From assembly GCF_011398925.1 (NCBI RefSeq), contig NZ_AP022842.1:2592001-2656000 (forward strand): a stretch of DNA of 64,000 nt, read 5' to 3'. The notes under the pieces are model-generated. The model did no database searches, was not told the origin of the DNA, and saw only the letters and a list, made by a program, of their open reading frames with translations. A program made the position numbers and the translations under genes. This document shows positions 8,816 to 18,479 of the stretch, one piece after another (the stretch's first letter is position 1; the number at the start of each line of letters is the position of its first letter). Source of the DNA: Bacillus sp. KH172YL63. Its GTDB lineage: Bacteria > Bacillota > Bacilli > Bacillales > Bacillaceae_B.

Positions 8816-9468
8816 ACCTTCGCCTTCTTTTTGAGTCTCTTTTGTCCTTCCCTGCACAAGTCCACCAATGGACATACCTCACATTGAGGTGATTGGGCCT
8901 TGCAGTGATAGCGGCCAAAAAAGATTAAGCGGTGATGGGTTTCCGACCATTCTTCCCGGGGAATCTTTTTCATCAGCGTCTTTTCCACTTCCAATACACT
9001 GTCTTTCCACCTGCAGATCCCCAGTCTTTTACTGACTCTCTCTACATGGGTGTCAACAGCTAAAGCCGGCACACCGAATGCAACGGACACGACGACATTC
9101 GCGGTCTTTCTCCCCACTCCAGGAAGCTTCACGAGATCTTCATGGCTTTCCGGCACCTCTCCACCATATTCGGTCAAAAGGATTTCGCACAGCTTGCGTA
9201 TGTTCTTTGCTTTGTTCCGATACAGGCCGATTGAGCGGATATCCTGCTGCAATTCTTCCAATGATACGGCTATGTAGTCTTCAGGCCGCTTATATTTTTC
9301 AAACAGACCTTTTGTTACCTTATTGACAAGTGCATCCGTGCATTGGGCAGATAACAGCACCGCAATGACGAGTTCGAACGGATTTTCATGACGGAGTTCA
9401 CAATGGGCATCCGGGAACATCCTTCTCATTTCATCCAGGCATATAGTGATTTGTTTTTTATTTAACAT
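8812..9468 (-). CDS. nth: Endonuclease III (DNA glycosylase/AP lyase)
   Basis: Nth removes oxidised pyrimidines and nicks abasic sites in base-excision repair. The 218-residue product has the helix-hairpin-helix LPGVGRKTANVV with catalytic Lys121, Asp139 in AVDTHVERV, and the 4Fe-4S cluster cysteines C189, C196, C199 and C205. ATG 9468 (MLNKKQITICLDEM) is chosen because it follows ggaggt and aligns with the B. subtilis start; upstream in-frame codons to 9516 are not needed. It lies downstream of dnaD and is coupled to ypoC, the conserved dnaD-nth-ypoC order. Confidence 0.97.
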   Translation of the reverse strand: MLNKKQITICLDEMRRMFPDAHCELRHENPFELVIAVLLSAQCTDALVNKVTKGLFEKYKRPEDYIAVSLEELQQDIRSIGLYRNKAKNIRKLCEILLTEYGGEVPESHEDLVKLPGVGRKTANVVVSVAFGVPALAVDTHVERVSKRLGICRWKDSVLEVEKTLMKKIPREEWSETHHRLIFFGRYHCKAQSPQCEVCPLVDLCREGQKRLKKKAKV

Positions 9469-9502
9469 GAATCGATTTACCTCCATTTTGTCAGGGAGAC
9501 AT

Positions 9503-9580
9503 TGCTCCTTGGCCATATAGAAAACAGCTCTTCAAGTAAAAGGACTGAACGCCCACTGTATGAACGTCAGTCCCTCTCTA
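9503..9580 (-). terminator. Terminator-like hairpin between dnaD and nth
   Basis: On the minus strand a ggactgacg...cgttcagtcc stem is followed by TTTTAC, 10-40 bases after the dnaD stop. It lies inside what is normally one operon, so it may act only as a partial terminator or as a processing site. Confidence 0.4.
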
Positions 9581-9583
9581 TTT

Positions 9584-10294
9584 CTATTGCTCAAGCCAAT
9601 TGTAAAATGGTACTGATTTTCGCTTTTGAGATGCCGGGGCATCATTTGGCGCCGGCGTCTTTTGATGTGAGCGGAAACGTTGGCTCTGATTGCGGGCATC
9701 TTCGATCGTCTTGACCCCATTTTTCTTCCATTCAAAAAGGATACGATCAATATATCTGAAGTTCAATTTCCCAGAAATGACGGCTTCCCTTAATGCTGCT
9801 TTGATGATGGTGGCATTATGATCATCCTGATCCAGCCACATGGCGAGCGTCTCACATTCCAGCGGGGAAAGCGGACGGCCAAATTCTTGCTCAAAAGTCG
9901 AATAAATATCAGCTTCTTCTTCCATCGACTGTTGCATTTGTTTCATCTTCGAATCCTGAATCACGAATTCAGCCATCTTTTCCCACAGGGGATTGAGTGA
10001 ATACTTCTCAAAAAGGATGCCTTCTGCAGAATGACCTTCCTCAATCGCCAGGTATTGCTGTTGAATCAGCTTTCGCAGAAGGGATGAACAAAATTCGCTT
10101 GAAAGACTCATAGGTTTGGAAAGCTCTTCAGGTGTCGGAAAATGATTGCCTTTTTCCAGATGACCATAAATATGAAGAAGCAAAACAAATTCACTTTCAT
10201 TCAAACCCATCTCATGATAATTCGATAATAATAATTGCGGGATATTCAGTGTCCCCTCTTCTATCCAGGACACCATCAAACGTTTATAATCCAT
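9584..10294 (-). CDS. dnaD: DNA replication initiation protein DnaD
   Basis: DnaD remodels DNA and helps load the replicative helicase at oriC and at restart sites in Firmicutes. The 236-residue product has an N-terminal winged-helix domain (about 1-125) and a C-terminal DnaB/DnaD domain with the diagnostic YIDRILFEWKKNGVKT near residues 182-197, then a basic, disordered tail. The start ATG follows gaggtg. It is transcribed toward nth and downstream of asnS, as in B. subtilis. Confidence 0.96.
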   Translation of the reverse strand: MDYKRLMVSWIEEGTLNIPQLLLSNYHEMGLNESEFVLLLHIYGHLEKGNHFPTPEELSKPMSLSSEFCSSLLRKLIQQQYLAIEEGHSAEGILFEKYSLNPLWEKMAEFVIQDSKMKQMQQSMEEEADIYSTFEQEFGRPLSPLECETLAMWLDQDDHNATIIKAALREAVISGKLNFRYIDRILFEWKKNGVKTIEDARNQSQRFRSHQKTPAPNDAPASQKRKSVPFYNWLEQ

Positions 10295-10427
10295 AATCGG
10301 TACACCTCACTCATAAGTATATCATGATTAACTCTATGTGGACATGGCTATGGATTAGAAGAAATTTGGAAAAAAAGGACGTTTTAACTCTTTCAGCATT
10401 CTCCTGAACCGGACTGCACACACGAGG

Positions 10428-10475
10428 AAAGAAAAGAACCGGCCAGGATCGCCTGTTGGCAATCTGACCGGTCCG
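10428..10475 (-). terminator. Rho-independent terminator of asnS
   Basis: On the minus strand accggtcagattgcc pairs with ggcgatcctggccggt (one wobble, one bulge, 4-base loop), and the stem is followed by TTCTTTTCTTT. It lies 12 bases after the asnS stop. Confidence 0.8.
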
Positions 10476-10486
10476 GGTTCGGTTTA

Positions 10487-11779
10487 TTATGGATATAAGC
10501 GGTTCAACAGACGTGGGAATGGGATGGTTTCCCTTACGTGATCCACTCCGCTGATCCAGGCAACTGTTCTTTCGAGTCCAAGACCGAAACCTGAATGAGG
10601 TACAGAACCATATTCTCTTAATTCCAAGTACCATTTATATGCATCGGTCGCAAGCTCATGCTCTTCAATGCGGCGCTTCATAAGCTCTGCATCATGGATT
10701 CGCTCCGAGCCACCGATGATTTCTCCATAGCCTTCAGGCGCAATAAGGTCGGCACACAGCACGACATCATCACGATCTGGATCAGGCTGCATGTAGAACG
10801 GCTTTAATGATGTCGGGTAATGGGTGATGAATACCGGCTTATCATAGCTCTCTGCGATCGCCGTCTCATGTGGCGCACCAAAGTCGTCTCCCCACTCGAT
10901 ATCATCAAAACCTTTTTCATTTAATAATGTAAGGGCATCATCATAGGTGATGCGAGGGAAAGGTGCCTTGATCTGTTCTAATTTAGAAGTATCCCTTCCT
11001 AATCTCTCCAGCTCAAGCTTGCAGTTTTCCAATACCGATTGAACGATATAGGATACATATTGCTCCTGCACTTCCAGGTTATCTTTAAAATTATAGAAAG
11101 CCATTTCAGGCTCAATCATCCAGAATTCAATCAAATGACGGCGTGTCTTTGATTTTTCAGCCCTGAAAGTCGGGCCGAAAGAGAATACTTTCCCTAATGC
11201 CATAGCGGCTGCTTCCATGTACAGCTGCCCGCTCTGAGAAAGATATGCATCTTCTTCAAAATACTTTGTGGCAAATAACTCAGTCGTACCTTCAGGCGCA
11301 CTTCCAGTCAGGATCGGCGGATCTACCTTAACAAATCCTTCTTGATTGAAAAATTCATAAGTGGCACGGATGATTTCGTTACGTACTTTCATAACAGCAT
11401 GCTGTTTACGGGAACGAAGCCATAGGTGACGATGATCCATCAAGAACTCTGTACCGTGTTCTTTCGGTGTAATTGGATAATCCACTGCTTCATGGATCAC
11501 TTCAACGCTCTTTACCTGCAGTTCATATCCGAATGGTGAGCGTGAGTCTTCAGAAACCGTTCCAGTCACATACAGGGATGTTTCCTGTGTTAACGATTTA
11601 GCTTTTTGGAACATTTCCTCTTCTACTTCACTTTTCACGACAACACCCTGAATGAATCCAGTTCCGTCACGAAGTTGAAGAAAGGCAATCTTCCCACTTG
11701 AACGTTTGTTGGCAAGCCAAGCCCCGATGGTGACTTCTTCCCCGACAAACTTACTTACTTGCGATATAGTAGTTTTCAC
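10487..11779 (-). CDS. asnS: Asparaginyl-tRNA synthetase
   Basis: AsnRS attaches asparagine to tRNA-Asn in the cytoplasm. The 430-residue product, the same length as B. subtilis AsnS, has an N-terminal OB-fold anticodon-binding domain ([21 protein letters not shown]). The class II catalytic core follows, with motif 2 ([19 protein letters not shown]) and motif 3 ([15 protein letters not shown]). The upstream 145 bases hold the aspB terminator and no T-box features (no AGGGTGG core), so T-box control is unlikely. It is followed by a good terminator. Confidence 0.97.
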   Translation of the reverse strand: MKTTISQVSKFVGEEVTIGAWLANKRSSGKIAFLQLRDGTGFIQGVVVKSEVEEEMFQKAKSLTQETSLYVTGTVSEDSRSPFGYELQVKSVEVIHEAVDYPITPKEHGTEFLMDHRHLWLRSRKQHAVMKVRNEIIRATYEFFNQEGFVKVDPPILTGSAPEGTTELFATKYFEEDAYLSQSGQLYMEAAAMALGKVFSFGPTFRAEKSKTRRHLIEFWMIEPEMAFYNFKDNLEVQEQYVSYIVQSVLENCKLELERLGRDTSKLEQIKAPFPRITYDDALTLLNEKGFDDIEWGDDFGAPHETAIAESYDKPVFITHYPTSLKPFYMQPDPDRDDVVLCADLIAPEGYGEIIGGSERIHDAELMKRRIEEHELATDAYKWYLELREYGSVPHSGFGLGLERTVAWISGVDHVRETIPFPRLLNRLYP

Positions 11780-11883
11780 AATATTTTCCCTCCAAAAAAC
11801 GTAAGACGCTTATGTATCGATATTTATTATACATTTACCGGTACACCGTCGCAATAGATTGAGTAAAACGAGATCATTTTAAG

Positions 11884-11914
11884 GAAAAAGCAGACCGGTT
11901 ATTGACGGCCTGCA
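11884..11914 (-). terminator. Rho-independent terminator of aspB
   Basis: A gcaggccg...cggtctgc stem (one G-U pair) is followed by TTTTTCC on the minus strand, 11 bases past the aspB stop. Confidence 0.75.
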
Positions 11915-11924
11915 AACCTCTCAC

Positions 11925-13115
11925 TTATTCACTTTTATTTACGACAAATTCATGCATACGGCCGATTGCTTTTTCTAGTGCGTCAAGGCTTGTAGCATAG
12001 GACAAGCGGATATTGTCGTCTGATCCGAAACCTGAACCAGGAATCACCGCAACCTTCGCTTCTTCAAGCAAAGCTTTCGTAAAGGCATCGACATCATCGT
12101 ATCCTGTCATTTTAGCGGCTTTTGAAACATTCGGGAATAAATAGAACGCACCTTGTGGCTTTAAGCAATGAAAACCGGGAATGGCGTTCAACTTATCGAT
12201 GACAATATTCAAGCGTTCTTCAAATGCAGCCCTCATTTCCTCTACCGGCTGTTGATCGCCAAGATACGCAGCGATTGCCCCATATTGGGAGGTTGTTGTT
12301 GGATTCGAGGTCGAGTGGCTGGCAAGATTGGTCATCGCTTTAATGATGGTTTGATTCCCTGCTGCATAACCAATTCTCCATCCGGTCATGGAATGGGATT
12401 TCGACACCCCGTTGATGACGATGGTTTGTTCCTTTAACGCTGAAGATAATTCTGCAATGGACGTATGAGAATGCCCGTCGTACACAAGCTTTTCATAAAT
12501 TTCATCCGATACGATCAAGATGTTGTGTTCCAAACACACTTCACCGATCTCCTGTAATTCCTCTTTGGAATACAGCATGCCTGTCGGGTTGCTTGGCGTA
12601 TTGAGAATGACCGCTTTCGTACGGGTTGAAATGCTTTCCTTTAATTGTTGAGGTGTAATTTTATATTCATTTGCTTCTTTTCCTTCCACAATCACCGGAT
12701 TCCCGCCGGCAAGCTTCACCTGCTCAGGATAGCTGACCCAATATGGCGTCGGGATGACCACTTCATCTCCATCATTCAGGATCACCTGAAATAATGTATA
12801 CAGGGCGTGTTTTGCCCCGCTTGTTACAATGATCTCCGATGGTGAATAGGACAGATTTTGATCGGTTTGGAACTTTTGGATAATCGCGTCCTTCAAGGCA
12901 GCCGTGCCTCCGGATGGCGTATATTTCGTATGGCCTTCCGTCATCGATTCGTATGCAGCCTGGATGATGTGCTGCGGGGTATTGAAGTCCGGTTCACCTG
13001 CCCCAAGGCCGATCACATCGATCCCCTGTGACTTCATTTCCTTTGCTTTCGCGGTAATCGCTAAAGTAGTAGATGGTGTTAATGCACTCACTCTGTCAGC
13101 TAACGTAAATTCCAT
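11925..13115 (-). CDS. aspB: Aspartate aminotransferase
   Basis: AspB is a fold-type I PLP enzyme interconverting aspartate/2-oxoglutarate with oxaloacetate/glutamate. The 396-residue product has PLP-lysine Lys239 in GVSKSHSMTGWRIGY, the phosphate-binding SGAKHALY, NTPSNPTG and SDEIYEKL, all as in B. subtilis AspB. ATG 13115 follows aggggga; the in-frame extension to 13160 overlaps ypmB. It is downstream of ypmA and ypmB in the conserved order. Confidence 0.96.
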   Translation of the reverse strand: MEFTLADRVSALTPSTTLAITAKAKEMKSQGIDVIGLGAGEPDFNTPQHIIQAAYESMTEGHTKYTPSGGTAALKDAIIQKFQTDQNLSYSPSEIIVTSGAKHALYTLFQVILNDGDEVVIPTPYWVSYPEQVKLAGGNPVIVEGKEANEYKITPQQLKESISTRTKAVILNTPSNPTGMLYSKEELQEIGEVCLEHNILIVSDEIYEKLVYDGHSHTSIAELSSALKEQTIVINGVSKSHSMTGWRIGYAAGNQTIIKAMTNLASHSTSNPTTTSQYGAIAAYLGDQQPVEEMRAAFEERLNIVIDKLNAIPGFHCLKPQGAFYLFPNVSKAAKMTGYDDVDAFTKALLEEAKVAVIPGSGFGSDDNIRLSYATSLDALEKAIGRMHEFVVNKSE

Positions 13116-13132
13116 TGACTTATTCCCCCTGA

Positions 13133-13609
13133 TCATAAGTTTTCGATCTTCCTCCACCATTCTCCGGTAGAAAATAATAGATAGAAATAATTTAAATTGT
13201 CCTGGTTATCCAAATACGTAATTTCCCACACCGGGCCAACCGATTCATAGCCCAATCGGACCGATAGAACTTCTTTAGGCTGCTTCTCATCTCTTAGTTT
13301 ACTGAGGGCCTGATCTTTTGATAGACCATCTGCCCATTTCCGTTCAACAATCTTCCCTTTTTCATTCGGTATCCAAGCTACCATCGTCTCATTATTGCTG
13401 TTCTTCCCGGTCACAACCACATAGGGCTTTGAACCATTGTAAAAGCTGGTGTTTTCCACTGACTCAATTGACGTTTCTTTCTCGACCCTTAAAAGGGCCT
13501 TCTCTATCTTCAGATCCAGGGGATTACGGGAAGTCTGGTAGAGCAGAATCGAAGCTGCAGTGCCTATGACGATGAATACGGCTGCGGCGATTGTTATCCA
13601 TTTTTTCAT
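13133..13609 (-). CDS. ypmB: YpmB, membrane-anchored PepSY-like protein
   Basis: This 158-residue protein has an N-terminal membrane anchor (residues 4-24, WITIAAAVFIVIGTAASILLY). Its extracytoplasmic part resembles a small PepSY-like domain (VTGKNSNNETMVAWIP, LSVRLGYESVGPVWEITY). ATG 13609 is preferred over 13618 because of its ribosome-site spacing. It sits between ypmA and aspB. Function unknown. Confidence 0.85.
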   Translation of the reverse strand: MKKWITIAAAVFIVIGTAASILLYQTSRNPLDLKIEKALLRVEKETSIESVENTSFYNGSKPYVVVTGKNSNNETMVAWIPNEKGKIVERKWADGLSKDQALSKLRDEKQPKEVLSVRLGYESVGPVWEITYLDNQDNLNYFYLLFSTGEWWRKIENL

Positions 13610-13621
13610 ATCAATCACTCT

Positions 13622-13792
13622 TTATGTACGATAAATTGTTAGTACTGCTTGATTTTGATCTTCCGGATCTAATGCTAAACCAAACATATAATCATCTTTT
13701 TTTAACGTTCTATTCAATGTATCCACGATTTTATATAAATTATCCGTGTATTCGATACGGACGGTGGAAAGTATTTCAATTCGGCTCTCCAT
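13622..13792 (-). CDS. ypmA: YpmA family small protein (DUF4264)
   Basis: This 56-residue protein starts at ATG 13792 (MESRIEILSTVRIEYTDNLY) behind a strong aaaggagga site and ends at TAA 13622, just before ypmB. Length and C-terminal ...VLTIYRT agree with YpmA of B. subtilis. It is a soluble alpha/beta protein with the conserved block MFGLALDPED. No role is established. Confidence 0.85.
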   Translation of the reverse strand: MESRIEILSTVRIEYTDNLYKIVDTLNRTLKKDDYMFGLALDPEDQNQAVLTIYRT

Positions 13793-14011
13793 GGTGCTCC
13801 TCCTTTATGATGCTCGGGTGTATTCGTTTGTTTTCATTCTGACATGAAAACTCTACACATATTATAACAACATTGAGCACCGATATGGTAGAGGTTATCA
13901 TAAAAATGAAACGGATGCCATAAGCTTATAGGCTGTTTTCCGTATACGCCGCTGCTCATAATCAGATTCCGGCTCAAGCACTCTTTGCAACAATCCTTAA
14001 GGAAATACTGT

Positions 14012-14056
14012 CAAAAAAGGAACCTGCACCTTTCCGAAGAGACGGCACAGGTTTCT
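14012..14056 (-). terminator. Terminator after the ComEC-hydrolase-like gene
   Basis: On the minus strand aacctgtgcc pairs with ggtgcaggtt (two G-U pairs) around a 13-base loop and is followed by ccTTTTTTG. It starts 22 bases after the stop at 14078. Confidence 0.75.
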
Positions 14057-14077
14057 TTCTGTTCAACCTCTGACTTT

Positions 14078-14899
14078 TTACGCTCCGTCCCTGTTGTCAA
14101 AGGTGAGCACTTCATAATTCCTGCGGTTGAATTTCACTGCAATCAGACCATGCTGACCTGTCAAATACAGGTCGATCCAAGCCTCATTGATCGCTTCAAG
14201 CATGTCACCATTGAGAAGCTTTTCTTTCGAACGGTAGAGGATCGCCGTCTGGGGATCAATATGCTTCAATAAGCGGTGAGACATGTTTTCCGCTTTGGAA
14301 TGAAGGGGAATCTTCACGATATTAACGTTCTTAAGAGAATGGGTCAACAACACTTCTTCCCCGTGGGCGGATTGTGAACTGAGCCACAGGAAACGATGAT
14401 GGAAGAAGGTGATGGAAAAATCCAACCCCTCCCCTTCATCGCTCCCCTCATGCAAAACATTCATGACCAGTCCTTCTGAAACTGTATAGGTTTGACCTTC
14501 TTCGAGTCGGCGTGTTTGCTGTGAAAGTCCCTCAGAAATGGAGGGGGCCAGTGTCTTCCCGATGATCAACTCATCCACACTGTACCTTTTCATCAATTCC
14601 TTGATCATATCCTCATGAACTTCACTTTTCTCTGTGATGACAATGGCTTTCAAATTTTGAATTTGAAGCTGTTTCAAGTAGTAATAAAGCTGATCCTTTT
14701 CCTTTATGGTTCCCGTATTGATCAGGTAATTTCCGCCGGATGATAAATGGATCACGGCTACCTCCCCGTGTAATACCGGCAGAAAGCTTATTGCATATTC
14801 CTCTTTTGTGATATGCAAATCCACCTGCGGGACTTTCATCCCCAGCACAGTCGCATGGGTAAGGAAAAAAGTAAGCATGACCGTTATGATGACTTTCAT
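14078..14899 (-). CDS. Secreted ComEC/Rec2-type metallo-hydrolase-like protein lacking the metal site
   Basis: The 273-residue product has a signal peptide (residues 1-20, MKVIITVMLTFFLTHATVLG). The rest follows the layout of the metallo-beta-lactamase domain of ComEC: VAVIHLSSGGNYLINTGT (44-64), IVITEKSEVHEDMIKEL (86-102) where the HxHxDH site should be, FLWLSSQSAHGEE (170-182) where the LTGD aspartate should be, and IVKIPLHSKAENMSHRLLKHIDPQTAILY (194-222) where ComEC has PHHGS. None of the expected metal ligands is in place, so it is probably a non-catalytic, extracytoplasmic binding protein. It lies between dinG and ypmA, where B. subtilis has no such gene. The homology is inferred from motif order. 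Confidence 0.65.
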   Translation of the reverse strand: MKVIITVMLTFFLTHATVLGMKVPQVDLHITKEEYAISFLPVLHGEVAVIHLSSGGNYLINTGTIKEKDQLYYYLKQLQIQNLKAIVITEKSEVHEDMIKELMKRYSVDELIIGKTLAPSISEGLSQQTRRLEEGQTYTVSEGLVMNVLHEGSDEGEGLDFSITFFHHRFLWLSSQSAHGEEVLLTHSLKNVNIVKIPLHSKAENMSHRLLKHIDPQTAILYRSKEKLLNGDMLEAINEAWIDLYLTGQHGLIAVKFNRRNYEVLTFDNRDGA

Positions 14900-14966
14900 T
14901 TTATATCCTCCAATGATTTCATCTCCCCATTAGGTTGCGTTAAGGAATGAAATTTATCACAGAGGA

Positions 14967-17777
14967 TTAGAGCCAGTCTTCGATCCAGGACACGAGATCA
15001 TACAGGTCCCCTTCCCTCATCTCCATCGAAGGTATCGACTTTAAGAAAGCATTACCGTATCTCGTGGTCATGATTCTTCTGTCGTATACAATTACAATCC
15101 CACGATCACTGCTTCTTCGGATCAGCCTGCCGACCCCCTGTTTAAAACGGATGATTGCTTCAGGTAACGAATGGGCCGAAAACGGATTCTTTCCTTCCGC
15201 TTTGAGAATATCTGATTTCGCTTGGGTGACAGGCTCGTCAGGAGGGGAAAATGGCAATCTGACCATGGCAAGGCAGGAAAGGTCTTCTCCCGGTATATCC
15301 ACCCCTTCCCAAAAACTGCTCGTCCCGAAGAGAATCGCCTTATCGAAGCGCTGGAAGTTCTTTGTCAGGCGGCTGCGGCTGCCTGAGGTAATCCCCTGCG
15401 CCATCAGTACGTATTCCTCCAACAATCCGCTTTCCTTCATAAGCTCATACGTCTTTCTCAGCATGTCATATGAAGTGAAAAGGATAAGCATTCTTCCTTT
15501 TGTCGCCTGTGCCACACCAATCAAATGAGAGCTGATCGCTTCGATATATTCTTCAGCCTGAACCTGCTGGATTTCAGGGACATCGGTCGGAACGAACAGC
15601 CTTGACACCTCATTGTAATCAAAAGGTGAAGATAGCTGCAGTTTTTTGACCCCCATGCCGGCAAGCCCTATCTCATTCAGGAAATATTGGAAAGAGCCGC
15701 TGACAGTCAGTGTTGCCGAAGTCAATACGACGCTTTTCTTTTTCGTGAATATCTCGTCCTGCAGATTCCTGTCGACCGTGACCGGCTGCGCCTGTATGGA
15801 TAGGCTGTTTGGAAGGGATCTTGTGTCACCGTCCAGCCAGAGTACATGATCATCAAAATCCTTGATAAACACCCTTTGCAGATTCATCTTCAATTCAGAC
15901 CAATCGACTAAAAAGCTGTGGAATTCTTCAACGAGGGCCTTTTCCTTGTCGGCGAGCTTAAGCTTTTTATCCTTGATTTCCTGAAGGATGTTTTGACATT
16001 CTTTTTCAATATACTTCATGCCGGAAATGACACGCTCCATCGCCATGATGACCGGCTGCCAATAACTGCTCTTCTTCATCTCCGCCGTGATTCTGAGCTG
16101 GATTTTCTGTACCCCGTGCCTTTTCTTGGCCTTTTTATAGAAAACACTGGTCAGGACCGTCATCGCTTCTTCCAGATCCTGATAGAACTGGCCGATACGT
16201 GCATCAATCTCGAATGGATGATGGCCCATTTCCACTGAATGTCCTGTAATCATCTGATCCAGACGATAAAACAACTGCTTATGATCCAGCATCCCTAATT
16301 GAGCGGTTGTGAATTTAATCGATAAGTAATCCAGTACAACCCCAAGGTGCTGCCTTGCCGATTTTTCGAGATGATGCGCTTCATCGATCACCAAATGATC
16401 ATAAGAAGGAAGCATGCTGCTTTCCTTCACCATGTCCATCAGCAGCATAGCGTGATTTGTAATGATGATATCTGCTTCCTGTGCTTTTTTCCTGGCAGAG
16501 AGGTAGAAGTCCTTCCCGACCCACGGATCTTTCGTATGAGAAAGATGCCAGCCATCATGCTTTAAGCGATTCCAGAACAATTGCCCGCCAGATGTGAGGT
16601 TAAGTTCATCGCTATCACCCGACTCTGTCCGTGTCAGCCATACAAGGATTTGCATCTTGGTGAGGACAACGTCATACTGCGTTTCATCCTCTCTCAGGGA
16701 CTGTTCGAATTTAAACAAGTTTATGTAATGATTTTTCCCTTTTAACAGTACTGTTTTGAAAGGGAACGGACACATTTTTTCCATGAGTTTGATTTCTTTA
16801 CGGAGCAGCTGTTCCTGCAGCTGGATCGTGTAAGTACTGATGACCACCTTTTCACCTGTTTGTTTGGCAAAAAGAACGGAAGGCCATAAGTATCCCAGTG
16901 ACTTCCCGACCCCTGTACCTGCTTCGATGACGATATGCTTTGATTCGTAGAAGGAGTTTTGAATTTCTTCCATCATCTGAATCTGCTGCTCCCTTTTTTC
17001 ATAGAAAGGAACATGCCGGGAGAGATATTCCTCTATATTAAATGCTTCCGGATCAAGAACGTCCATGGGGGCTTCATCACTCGGTGAAGCATCCTTCTTT
17101 TTTAAAGCAATGCCCCGATAGACTTCCATCTCAGCCGGGAGATCGTCTACATGCCGTTGCTTTTCACTTACGATTCCATCAAATAATAACGACAGATCGC
17201 TCTTCAGGTGGTATGAAAGCTTGTAGAGTTTCTCCAGGGTGACCATTGGGAGCTTTGACAGCTCTTCAATGAAGTAAAGAAGAATCTCAGCCGTTACATA
17301 AGCATCACTATCTGCCTGATGGGGTCTCACGTGGCTTAAATCCAGTGAATTTGATAATTCACTCAATTTAAAGCTGTCAGCAGAAGGCAACACCACTTTT
17401 GCCAATTCCACCGTATCAAACGACGGTCCTTTGAAAGGGTTATAGCCTGCTTCTTCTAATTCAGCCTGAAGAAATGAAAGATCAAATTGGACGTTATGGG
17501 CAACGAACACCCCTTGATCCAGAATTTCAAGGATCTTTGGTGCAATTTCATGAAATGCCGGGGCATCCTTCACCATGTCGTCATTGATCCCGGTTAATTC
17601 CTCAATGAAAGCAGGAATGGGTTTACCTGGTGAAACAAATGAGGTGAACTGATCAATGATTTTTCCACCTTCTATAATAACCGCTGATATTTGAATGATT
17701 TTTTCTCCACGTTTTGGAGAATTTCCTGTTGTCTCCAAGTCCACGACAACGAGTTTGAATGGGTACATTTTCTTCAC
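14967..17777 (-). CDS. dinG: DinG-family exonuclease/ATP-dependent helicase
   Basis: This 936-residue protein fuses a DnaQ-type 3'-5' exonuclease to a superfamily 2 (XPD-like) helicase domain. The exonuclease carries D13 and E15 in VVDLETTG, HNVQFDLSFL, and HQADSDAYVTAE. The helicase has Walker A EAGTGVGKSLGY, VIDEAHHLEKSAR and a C-terminal GVGRLIRRSSDRG motif VI. The length matches B. subtilis DinG (about 931). There is no cluster of four cysteines between helicase motifs, so it lacks the Fe-S domain of E. coli DinG. The start is GTG 17777; ATG 17768 is equally possible. Confidence 0.93.
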   Translation of the reverse strand: MKKMYPFKLVVVDLETTGNSPKRGEKIIQISAVIIEGGKIIDQFTSFVSPGKPIPAFIEELTGINDDMVKDAPAFHEIAPKILEILDQGVFVAHNVQFDLSFLQAELEEAGYNPFKGPSFDTVELAKVVLPSADSFKLSELSNSLDLSHVRPHQADSDAYVTAEILLYFIEELSKLPMVTLEKLYKLSYHLKSDLSLLFDGIVSEKQRHVDDLPAEMEVYRGIALKKKDASPSDEAPMDVLDPEAFNIEEYLSRHVPFYEKREQQIQMMEEIQNSFYESKHIVIEAGTGVGKSLGYLWPSVLFAKQTGEKVVISTYTIQLQEQLLRKEIKLMEKMCPFPFKTVLLKGKNHYINLFKFEQSLREDETQYDVVLTKMQILVWLTRTESGDSDELNLTSGGQLFWNRLKHDGWHLSHTKDPWVGKDFYLSARKKAQEADIIITNHAMLLMDMVKESSMLPSYDHLVIDEAHHLEKSARQHLGVVLDYLSIKFTTAQLGMLDHKQLFYRLDQMITGHSVEMGHHPFEIDARIGQFYQDLEEAMTVLTSVFYKKAKKRHGVQKIQLRITAEMKKSSYWQPVIMAMERVISGMKYIEKECQNILQEIKDKKLKLADKEKALVEEFHSFLVDWSELKMNLQRVFIKDFDDHVLWLDGDTRSLPNSLSIQAQPVTVDRNLQDEIFTKKKSVVLTSATLTVSGSFQYFLNEIGLAGMGVKKLQLSSPFDYNEVSRLFVPTDVPEIQQVQAEEYIEAISSHLIGVAQATKGRMLILFTSYDMLRKTYELMKESGLLEEYVLMAQGITSGSRSRLTKNFQRFDKAILFGTSSFWEGVDIPGEDLSCLAMVRLPFSPPDEPVTQAKSDILKAEGKNPFSAHSLPEAIIRFKQGVGRLIRRSSDRGIVIVYDRRIMTTRYGNAFLKSIPSMEMREGDLYDLVSWIEDWL

Positions 17778-17924
17778 TGCCTTTATATAAATCCTGCATC
17801 ATACTCTTATGATTTCTAAATAAGTGTACCATAATTCAATGTCGATGACACCAAAAGGGGTGGGGGCGTGAGGGCTGCATACAGCAAGGCTGAAATGAAG
17901 GAAATGATCCGTCAGTCTCAACAT

Positions 17925-17981
17925 ATAAAAAAATCCGGACGATCCCGACATTCATTGATGAAAGTCGGATTCGTCCGGATG
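17925..17981 (-). terminator. Rho-independent terminator of panBCD
   Basis: On the minus strand atccggacgaatccgac pairs with gtcgggatcgtccggat and is followed by TTTTTTTA. It lies about 115 bases after the panD stop and ahead of dinG, so dinG needs its own promoter. Confidence 0.85.
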
Positions 17982-18095
17982 ATGATGAGAACCAGTTGTT
18001 TGCGGAAGGCAGTTCCCTGCTTTAATATGGCTTCTCCTTCCACCTCAATCATTCAACAGCTAACCGAGGCGAAACTGTCAGGTCCTTTCGTATAA

Positions 18096-18479
18096 TTAAT
18101 AGACTGTCGCTTCAGGCTCTGTCCCAATCATATCGATGATCGTATTGTTTTCACCCATGATCGCCACTTTCGGGATATGATCATGTACCATTTCTTCTGC
18201 AACGAGTTTATAAGAGATAATGATGACGATATCGCCTTTTTGGACAAGTCTCGCGGCAGCACCGTTCAAACAGACGACACCGCTCCCTCTTTCACCAGGG
18301 ATGATATATGTCTCGAGGCGTGCACCGTTATTATTGTTCACGATTTGAACCTTTTCGTTCGCCATCATGCCGACAGCATCCAGGATATCCTGATCGATTG
18401 TAATGCTTCCCACATAATTCAGGTTCGCTTCTGTTACCGTTGCCCTGTGGATTTTCCCACTCATCATTGTTCTATACAT
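18096..18479 (-). CDS. panD: Aspartate 1-decarboxylase
   Basis: PanD makes beta-alanine for pantothenate. The 127-residue proenzyme has the self-cleavage site Gly24-Ser25 in YVGSITID, which creates the pyruvoyl group, and YKLVAEEM near residue 90. The length is the same as B. subtilis PanD. The start overlaps the end of panC by 8 bases, so panC and panD are coupled. It is the last gene of panBCD. Confidence 0.97.
   Translation of the reverse strand: MYRTMMSGKIHRATVTEANLNYVGSITIDQDILDAVGMMANEKVQIVNNNNGARLETYIIPGERGSGVVCLNGAAARLVQKGDIVIIISYKLVAEEMVHDHIPKVAIMGENNTIIDMIGTEPEATVY

Noticed and set aside
11780..11924. Possible T-box leader before asnS
   Set aside because: Too short, occupied by the aspB terminator, and no AGGGTGG-type core is present.
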